A stretch of 64,000 nt of DNA, taken from positions 1-64,000 of the forward strand of contig CACAMI010000008.1 of assembly GCA_902533625.1 (NCBI GenBank), in the 5' to 3' direction. This DNA is from an uncultured Alphaproteobacteria bacterium. GTDB lineage: Bacteria; Pseudomonadota; Alphaproteobacteria; Rhodobacterales; Rhodobacteraceae. Made by a program: the position numbers and the translations under genes. Positions within the stretch are counted from its first letter, which is position 1. Every line of letters starts with the position of its first letter. The notes beneath the pieces are model-generated. The model saw nothing but the letters and a program-made list of their open reading frames with translations, searched no databases and was not told the DNA's origin. Of the stretch, positions 60,523 through 64,000 are shown piece by piece.

Positions 60523-61515
60523 TTGAAAAAAAATAAAGTAATAATCCTAAAAGATCTACCAAAATTTGCGCTTAATTCAGCATGCTTCACCACCGCAGAT
60601 AGACCTGTTAAGGAACCTATGCTGGGGGAAGTGTTAATTAAGGTAAAACTTATCTCTATTGACGCTGCAAATAGGGCTTGGTTAAATGGGCAAACATATA
60701 GACCCGCTGTCTCCGTTGGTGATATCATGCCGGCGTATGGCATTGGCGAAGTAGTTAAATCAAGAAGTAAGAATTTAAACAAAGGGGATCTGGTTTCTGG
60801 CGAACTAGAATGGAGTGAATATACAACGAAGCCTGCGAGTTTTTTAAAAAAAGCTGATGGTAATTATAATTTAACTGACCTTTTAACTTATAAGGGAATT
60901 GCAGGGTTAACGGCTTACCATGGCCTATTAAACATAGCCAAAATTGAACCAAAAGAAACTGTTCTTGTTTCCACCGCTGCAGGGTCGGTAGGAATATTTG
61001 CATGCCAAATTGCAAGAATATTAGGATGCAAAGTAATAGGCCTATCAAGTTCAGACGAAAAATGTGATTGGGTAGAAAAAAATTTGGGAATTAACAAATG
61101 TATAAACTATAAAGGCGAAAATTTTTCAAAAACTCTAAAAGAAATATGCCCTGAAGGAATTGATGTTTATTTTGATAACGTTGGAGGGAATTTATTAGAG
61201 CAAACGTTATACCGGATGAGATTAAAAGGGAGGGTAGTTTGCTGTGGTGTAATCAGTCAATACGATCAGGATACAACTACCTCTCCAAAGAATATACCAG
61301 GTGTGATCGTAACGAAGAGACTTAAGCTTGAAGGGTTCATTGTAATGGACTTTCAGAAAGAAAATTTCAAAGCTTTAGAGGACCTTTCTAAATGGTTTGA
61401 AGCAGGCCAGCTAAAAGTGTTCACGGAAGAATATAAAGGACTAGATAGTGCCCCCCTGGCACTAATTAATCTTCTGAAGGGTAAAAATTTAGGAAAAACA
61501 ATTATTAAAATATAA
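60523..61515 (+). CDS. NADP-dependent oxidoreductase (MDR family, zinc-free)
   Basis: Zinc-independent medium-chain reductase of the curcumin/2-alkenal reductase type, which uses NADPH to reduce activated double bonds. It is 330 aa. The cofactor-binding block VLVSTAAGSVGIFACQIAR and VYFDNVGGNLLEQTLYRMRLKGRVV-like segments match the family, and the N-terminal half has VSGELEWSEYTTKPAS. TTG 60523 has AGAGG 6 nt upstream. The SDR gene follows at 21 nt, suggesting a two-gene unit for reductive metabolism of a small molecule. Confidence 0.9.
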   Translation: MKKNKVIILKDLPKFALNSACFTTADRPVKEPMLGEVLIKVKLISIDAANRAWLNGQTYRPAVSVGDIMPAYGIGEVVKSRSKNLNKGDLVSGELEWSEYTTKPASFLKKADGNYNLTDLLTYKGIAGLTAYHGLLNIAKIEPKETVLVSTAAGSVGIFACQIARILGCKVIGLSSSDEKCDWVEKNLGINKCINYKGENFSKTLKEICPEGIDVYFDNVGGNLLEQTLYRMRLKGRVVCCGVISQYDQDTTTSPKNIPGVIVTKRLKLEGFIVMDFQKENFKALEDLSKWFEAGQLKVFTEEYKGLDSAPLALINLLKGKNLGKTIIKI

Positions 61516-61536
61516 AATAGTGATATAGGAGCATAA

Positions 61537-62280
61537 ATGGAATTAAAAAACAAGGTTGCACTGGTAACTGGTGGCAGTAGCGGAATAGGCGCTGAAACAG
61601 CTAAAATTCTTTCAAAAAATGGATGTAAAGTAGTTGTTGGCTATAATAGGGGCGAGAAACGTGCGAAAAATTTGATTAAGAAACTATATAACAACGGACA
61701 TAACATCGTAAAAATTGATCTACGTGACCAAAATTGTTCTGAGGTTGCAAAAAAGTTTATCAAAAAAACGTATGGTAAACTTGATTATTTAATTAATTCG
61801 GCCGGGTACACAGAGCCAATCAATCATGCAGACATATCTTCACTAACTCCTGAAAAATTTAATATGATAATAAACATAAATACAGGTGGAACTTACTCAA
61901 TAATAAGGACCTTTGTTCCGTTACTTAACCTTTCGAAATCAGCTACAATTGTAAATGTCTCCTCAGTTTCTGCTTTTACTGGATCTGGAAGCAATATTGC
62001 ATACTGTGCTGCAAAGGCTGCAATAGATACAATGACAATTTCTCTTGCAAGAGCATTAGGACCAAAAATTCGTCTTTTATCCGTTTCTCCAGCAGCCGTT
62101 GCTACAAATTTTGTTGAAGGCAGGACATTCGAAAATTTGAAAAATATAGCCAAGAAAACACCCTTAAAAAAAGTGATCAAACCAAAGGACGTTTCATTAG
62201 CAATATTAGCCTGCTTGACCCACCTGAAATCATCCACAGGAACCAGAATCATAGTAGATGGTGGCCATCACATAAAATAA
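61537..62280 (+). CDS. SDR family oxidoreductase
   Basis: Short-chain dehydrogenase/reductase of 247 aa. The Rossmann motif TGGSSGIGAE lies at about residues 11-20, NSAGYTEP is the NAG block (with a leading Ser), the Ser of the catalytic triad is in NVSSVSAFTGSGSNIAYCAAKAA, which also has YxxxK, and PAAVATNFVEGR follows. This layout is classical SDR; the substrate may be a keto acid or keto lipid but is unknown. AGGAG lies 5-6 nt before the ATG. Confidence 0.93.
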   Translation: MELKNKVALVTGGSSGIGAETAKILSKNGCKVVVGYNRGEKRAKNLIKKLYNNGHNIVKIDLRDQNCSEVAKKFIKKTYGKLDYLINSAGYTEPINHADISSLTPEKFNMIININTGGTYSIIRTFVPLLNLSKSATIVNVSSVSAFTGSGSNIAYCAAKAAIDTMTISLARALGPKIRLLSVSPAAVATNFVEGRTFENLKNIAKKTPLKKVIKPKDVSLAILACLTHLKSSTGTRIIVDGGHHIK

Positions 62281-62399
62281 TTTCAGTAAAAATGTCCCTC
62301 AGAACAATTAAATTATTAATTAGATTTACGACCTTGGTGTAAAATCAGTCATAAAAAACTAATTAGCAACTCAGTCTTTTAGCGTTAATATTCAAATAT

Positions 62400-62476
<77 letters not shown>

Positions 62477-62561
62477 ACATATAGGCTATCTAACCTGAAA
62501 AAACAGATTTGAAAAGGGCAAAATTAACTGAAAAGTATGTACTAAAATTAGATTAATTCAT

Positions 62562-63044
62562 CTATTCACTTTCTATATTGCAGTGGCTTATAGAATTTCC
62601 AACATTTATAAGATCTGAATTTTTTCCGAAGGATGGGACCTCAAGAACAAATTTAACAGGCCTATTGCTTGAATGTATTTCAAGGCTAAAGGGCTCTGCC
62701 TCTCGTACTATTTTCGTAATAATACCCAGTTCATCAACAAAAATTATATCCAGCCCAACTATAGTGTTTTTCATCCACATCTTGGCGTAATGAAGTCTGT
62801 CAAAAATAAATAACATGCCTCGGTTCGATGGTAAATATTTTCTATTCATCAGCCCCTTCTGTCTTTTGTAAACAGTATCAGCTATTTCTACCTTATATAG
62901 CAGTAATTTATTTGTAGTCACTATCTCTAGATTTTCTGGGTCACAAAAAGAGTCATCCGAAGCATTTAAGATATTCACATATATAAATAACCCTGAAAAA
63001 ACTGGCAAAGCAAACTTGCGCAAGCTGACAACAGACCAAATCAT
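62562..63044 (-). CDS. DUF192 family exported protein
   Basis: A 160-residue DUF192 protein with an N-terminal signal or anchor (LRKFALPVFSGLFIYVNIL). The mature domain has the family blocks QKGLMNRKYLPSNRGMLFIFD, AKMWMKNTIVGLDIIFVDELGII and KFVLEVPSFG. DUF192 proteins are periplasmic and of unknown function. It lies 85 nt from the tRNA-Pro gene and 122 nt downstream of pdxH on the same strand. Confidence 0.9.
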   Translation of the reverse strand: MIWSVVSLRKFALPVFSGLFIYVNILNASDDSFCDPENLEIVTTNKLLLYKVEIADTVYKRQKGLMNRKYLPSNRGMLFIFDRLHYAKMWMKNTIVGLDIIFVDELGIITKIVREAEPFSLEIHSSNRPVKFVLEVPSFGKNSDLINVGNSISHCNIESE

Positions 63045-63166
63045 TTAGACTTTCCAAAACTACGATTTATACAGATACACTAACCTTAACGAAACCAAAT
63101 CGCATATTTAAGCTTGTTTGGCAAAACCTAGATGAGTCCAAACATATTCATCATTCTTCCCACGGC

Positions 63167-63808
63167 TTATGGGTATAGTCTGCTAACAGTCCAGTTTTCC
63201 CCAATTTTTTCCCTCTGCCATCTAAATCTGTCATGTAATCTATATTTGCCATCTGCCCAAAACTCAACTTCAAATGGTATTAATTTAAAGCCACCCCAAA
63301 ATTTTGGTCTTTCAGGGTTGTTGCCCAATTTTTTCTTCAGATCTTCTATTTTATTATGTAACAAATTCTTATTAGGTAACATTTTGCTTTGCCTAGAAGC
63401 CCAGGCTCCATAACGGCTTTCCAAGGACCTTTCGCTGAAATATTGGTCAGCCAAATCTGAATCTTCCTTAAACACCTCACCGCGAACTCTGACCTGCCTA
63501 CGAAGTGTTTTCCAATGGTACAAAAAGGATGCCTTGTTGTTGTGTAAAATCTCAGATGCTTTTACTGATTCGTAGTTAGTAAAAAATACAAACCCATCAT
63601 CTAAAATTAACCTCATTAAGACCATTCTGACATTTGGAAAACCTAAAGAATCTACTGTAGAAAGTGCAACGGCATCAGGATCATTGGGCTCAACCGCTTT
63701 AGCTTCTAGAAACCACTTTCTTACAATTTCTATAGGCTCTAAGCCATCAAAAATTTCTTTTCTAAGTTCTTCCATACTATTTTCTTTCGGTGCCTTTGTG
63801 ATAAACAT
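63167..63808 (-). CDS. pdxH: pyridoxamine 5'-phosphate oxidase
   Basis: FMN-dependent oxidase that makes pyridoxal 5'-phosphate from pyridoxamine or pyridoxine phosphate. Motifs: VRMVLMRLILDDGFVFFTNYES (FMN contacts), FLYHWKTLRRQVRVRGEV, FSERSLESRYGAWASRQS and the C-terminal VEFWADGKYRLHDRFRWQR block with the RLHDR signature. At 213 aa it is normal. It is divergent from fabI, a frequent alphaproteobacterial arrangement. Confidence 0.96.
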   Translation of the reverse strand: MFITKAPKENSMEELRKEIFDGLEPIEIVRKWFLEAKAVEPNDPDAVALSTVDSLGFPNVRMVLMRLILDDGFVFFTNYESVKASEILHNNKASFLYHWKTLRRQVRVRGEVFKEDSDLADQYFSERSLESRYGAWASRQSKMLPNKNLLHNKIEDLKKKLGNNPERPKFWGGFKLIPFEVEFWADGKYRLHDRFRWQREKIGENWTVSRLYP

Positions 63809-63905
63809 GTATTTATATTAGTAATTGCACTTGAAGCAACAAAAAGATTTTCGTATCACTTAGCCAGGCTTAACTTTATAGTTTACCAAAGCAAGGAAAT
63901 AAAAG

Positions 63906-64000
63906 ATGGACATAATGAAGGATAAAAAAGGGTTAATTTTGGGACTCGCAAATGAGAGATCGATAGCGTGGGGAATCGCCAAAGCTTGCAGAGAGGCAGG
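63906..64000 (+). CDS. fabI: enoyl-ACP reductase, N-terminal part
   Basis: The first 31 codons of NADH-dependent enoyl-acyl carrier protein reductase (fatty acid synthesis), cut by the right edge of the window. MDIMKDKKGLILGLANERSI matches the FabI start (GLIxGxAN), and AWGIAKACREA continues the Rossmann region with the SIAWGIAKA signature. AAGGAA precedes the ATG. Divergent from pdxH with a 97-nt gap. Confidence 0.92.
   Translation, partial: MDIMKDKKGLILGLANERSIAWGIAKACREA

Overview
The window is an AT-rich (roughly 35% GC by eye), gene-dense piece of an alphaproteobacterial chromosome, most likely from a free-living marine bacterium. The evidence is family content and gene order: a D,D-carboxypeptidase-tmk-holB-tatD-MBL string, ctaD next to a DUF2244 gene, bpt, a three-part TRAP transporter, a class II ribonucleotide reductase with a C-terminal zinc-ribbon tail, and a DUF192/pdxH/fabI neighbourhood beside tRNA-Pro. 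This pattern is common in Rhodobacterales-like lineages, but I cannot fix the order from sequence alone.

Layout. 1-4.7 kb: cell wall and replication housekeeping genes (partial carboxypeptidase, tmk, holB, tatD, MBL hydrolase) plus an AEC carrier. 4.8-28.9 kb: a mosaic of short transcription units. These hold a SABATH-type methyltransferase, many small ferredoxin-like (ABM/NIPSNAP/GYD-type) proteins, MFS, DMT and SMR transporters, GFA and GST proteins, MBL hydrolases, nucleotide-cyclase proteins, an agmatinase-like enzyme, RhlE helicase and asparaginase II. 28.9-40.3 kb: an accessory region with a membrane/peptidoglycan-binding/nuclease-like fusion, a hydrolase-cyclase fusion, a histone-deacetylase-like amidohydrolase, a MAPEG protein and orphan small genes. 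It also has a 1.1 kb non-coding stretch and several dispersed repeats, some of which copy the 3' end and downstream flank of the tRNA-Leu(GAG) gene at 40.3 kb. 40.4-64 kb: mostly core genes: lipB, ctaD, metA, bpt, the TRAP operon, ilvB-ilvN, nrdJ, an M24 peptidase, oxidoreductases, tRNA-Pro, DUF192, pdxH and the start of fabI.

How the parts may work together. Lipoylation, cytochrome oxidase, methionine and branched-chain amino acid synthesis, B12-dependent dNTP synthesis and TRAP-driven organic acid uptake fit an aerobic heterotroph. Class III cyclase folds occur three times (one coiled-coil cyclase, one degenerate DUF2652 protein, one hydrolase-cyclase fusion), which suggests cyclic-nucleotide signalling.

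The most notable patterns are (i) about ten small ferredoxin-like-fold genes scattered as singletons or small groups, with at least three recognisable paralogous subfamilies; (ii) repeated tRNA-Leu 3'-end/flank junctions, two of which carry relics of a gene start, marking a recombination hot spot; (iii) two genes (holB and an MFS transporter) that seem to use AUA or AUC start codons; and (iv) a pair of NrdR-box-like sites spaced 31 bp apart upstream of nrdJ. All functional calls come from reading the sequence and from family knowledge; no database search was run.
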